NCBI GenBank assembly: GCA_964528605.1
Contig: CAZGSV010000148.1
Location: 1-6,605, forward strand
Direction: 5' to 3'
Source: CAZGSV01 sp964528605
GTDB taxonomy: Bacteria > Armatimonadota > Zipacnadia > CAZGSV01
Length of the DNA: 6,605 nucleotides
Part shown: positions 5,676 through 6,605 of the stretch, piece after piece
How positions within the stretch are numbered: position 1 is the stretch's first letter
Layout of the letters: the number at the start of each line of letters is the position of its first letter
Notes under the pieces: generated by a model
What the model saw: only the letters and a program-made list of their open reading frames with translations
Database searches by the model: none
Told to the model about the DNA's origin: nothing
Program-made: the position numbers and the translations under genes

Positions 5676-6605
5676 TTGCCGACGAGGACGCCTGCCAGCC
5701 TTTGCACCTGGTCCACCGCGGACACCGGCGGGCCGGGGCGCGCTCATTACGTGCTCCCCGACCTCGTGGCGCACTACAACGATGTTTTCGTGGGCGGGCC
5801 GCCGGTCTCGGTCGGCTATGACGCGCAAGGCAACCTGGTCGGCGAGATTGACTGGTCCGCGCACGACAAGTACATGAACACGTACCAGGGCCTGGGCATC
5901 ATGCTCCTGCCAGGAGCAATGGAAAGGCTCGCGTACAAGCGCGAGGGCGAACCACCGGCGGATGCCTGGGAGCGCGCCTACGCCAAGTGGCTGCCCATCT
6001 GGATCGCGCACATGCGCGAGAACGGGTGGGACTATGATACTTGGGCATTCTACCCCGTGGACGAGCCCGGCATCAGGCCCGGCAGCGCCGAGGAGTTGCT
6101 GCAAACCGCTCGCCGCGTGAAGGCGATTGACCCCCGCGCACAGGTCTACACCGACCCAGTTGGCGAGATCACCATGGACGAGTTGCGCCAACTGGCGCCC
6201 TACATAGACATCTGGATGCCCGGCTTGGGATTCGTCATGGACGCCGCTGTCGGCCGCGGTGACGCAGCGGAGAAAATAGACTTCATCAGGTCGCTCAAGA
6301 AGACGATGTGGGCCTACAGCCCCGTCGGCATGGCCAAGACTCAGCACCCAACCAAGATGTACCGGATGCACTTCTGGCAGGCGTTGCTCAACGGGCTCAC
6401 CGGCGTCGGCTTCTGGACTTACTACTACGAGACGCCTGACATAGACCCCTGGAAGGGGCCCACCGAGTTGTCCGGCAAGCCCGCCTCGGTGGAGTATGCG
6501 ATTGTCTATGCCTCGGGCGACCATATGGTGGCCTCGAAGCGATGGGAGGCAGTCCGCGAGGGGGTGGAGGACTGCGCCTATTGGTATCTCCTGCGGGACC
6601 TGCTC
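5676..6605 (+). CDS. DUF4091/GH123-like barrel domain, downstream of the in-frame TAG and cut by the window end
   Basis: The frame of the propeller gene continues for 310 codons without another stop. It opens with LPTRTPASLCTW and VLPDLVAHYNDVFV, the usual entry into DUF4091 barrels. FYPVDEPGI follows, with adjacent D129-E130 (counted from 5676) matching the Asp-Glu pair that serves substrate-assisted catalysis in GH123 beta-N-acetylgalactosaminidases. Later come LAPYIDIWMPG, MHFWQALLNGLTGVGFWTYYYE and KRWEAVREGVEDCAYWYLL, which resemble the conserved tail of DUF4091. The likely role is hydrolysis of an extracellular glycan; the substrate is unknown. No good ribosome binding site precedes TTG 5676, GTG 5751 or ATG 5874, and a separate product would lack a signal peptide. 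I therefore read this as the 3' part of the 3336 gene, made by read-through or lost to a nonsense mutation. It runs off the window. Confidence 0.7.
   Translation, partial: MPTRTPASLCTWSTADTGGPGRAHYVLPDLVAHYNDVFVGGPPVSVGYDAQGNLVGEIDWSAHDKYMNTYQGLGIMLLPGAMERLAYKREGEPPADAWERAYAKWLPIWIAHMRENGWDYDTWAFYPVDEPGIRPGSAEELLQTARRVKAIDPRAQVYTDPVGEITMDELRQLAPYIDIWMPGLGFVMDAAVGRGDAAEKIDFIRSLKKTMWAYSPVGMAKTQHPTKMYRMHFWQALLNGLTGVGFWTYYYETPDIDPWKGPTELSGKPASVEYAIVYASGDHMVASKRWEAVREGVEDCAYWYLLRDLL

Noticed and set aside
5094..6524. Long antisense open frame of 476 codons
   Set aside because: It lies opposite the propeller tail and barrel coding sequence, shows no recognisable domain, and such frames are expected opposite GC-rich genes with strong third-position bias.
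5874..6605. Independent gene starting at ATG 5874
   Set aside because: It would omit the conserved entry to the barrel (LPTRTPASLCTW, VLPDLVAHYNDVFV) and has no ribosome binding site or signal peptide.
1..6605. CRISPR array, tRNA, rRNA or insertion sequence
   Set aside because: No regularly spaced repeats, no tRNA-like or rRNA segments and no transposase motifs were found on either strand.

Overview
The window is GC-rich bacterial DNA whose genes all read on the + strand. Its core is an oxidative-stress and iron-handling operon of the kind typical of anaerobes and microaerophiles: a peroxide-sensing regulator, rubrerythrin, peroxiredoxin, superoxide reductase and ferritin. The flanking genes are a divergent uroporphyrinogen-decarboxylase-fold protein and a secreted FG-GAP propeller joined to a DUF4091/GH123-like barrel. 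That combination suggests an uncultured environmental lineage such as Armatimonadota, Planctomycetota or Hydrogenedentota. This placement is a weak inference from family content, and no marker gene is present.

Layout. Positions 1-209 hold the 3' end of the UroD-like gene. Positions 210-514 are a 305-base gap without a supported gene. It holds a GC-rich perfect palindrome (267-288) inside a larger set of nested complementary arms (231-357), then a sigma70-type promoter (445-472) overlapped at its downstream end by a 7-1-7 Fur/PerR-type inverted repeat (473-487). From this promoter run perR (515-940), rubrerythrin (962-1534), a peroxiredoxin read continuously into a desulfoferrodoxin-type superoxide reductase (1576-2670), and ferritin (2673-3215). 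Gaps are 21, 41 and 2 bases, so a single transcript is likely. Positions 3216-3335 show only a ribosome binding site for the next gene and no convincing terminator. A GTG-started secreted propeller protein (3336-5675) follows. It ends at a TAG, but the same frame continues without a further stop to the window edge (5676-6605) and encodes a DUF4091/GH123-like catalytic domain.

How the genes work together. Superoxide reductase converts superoxide to hydrogen peroxide without releasing oxygen. Rubrerythrin and peroxiredoxin reduce that peroxide. Ferritin stores the iron that would otherwise drive Fenton chemistry. A PerR-like repressor with a full set of metal and sensing ligands probably controls the set and itself through the operator at 473-487.

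Two points deserve a second look. The first is the in-frame peroxiredoxin-superoxide reductase fusion, whose junction carries a five-C run and a well-placed internal ribosome binding site, so it may be a real fusion or a one-base indel joining two genes. The second is the in-frame TAG that divides an otherwise intact propeller-plus-barrel protein.
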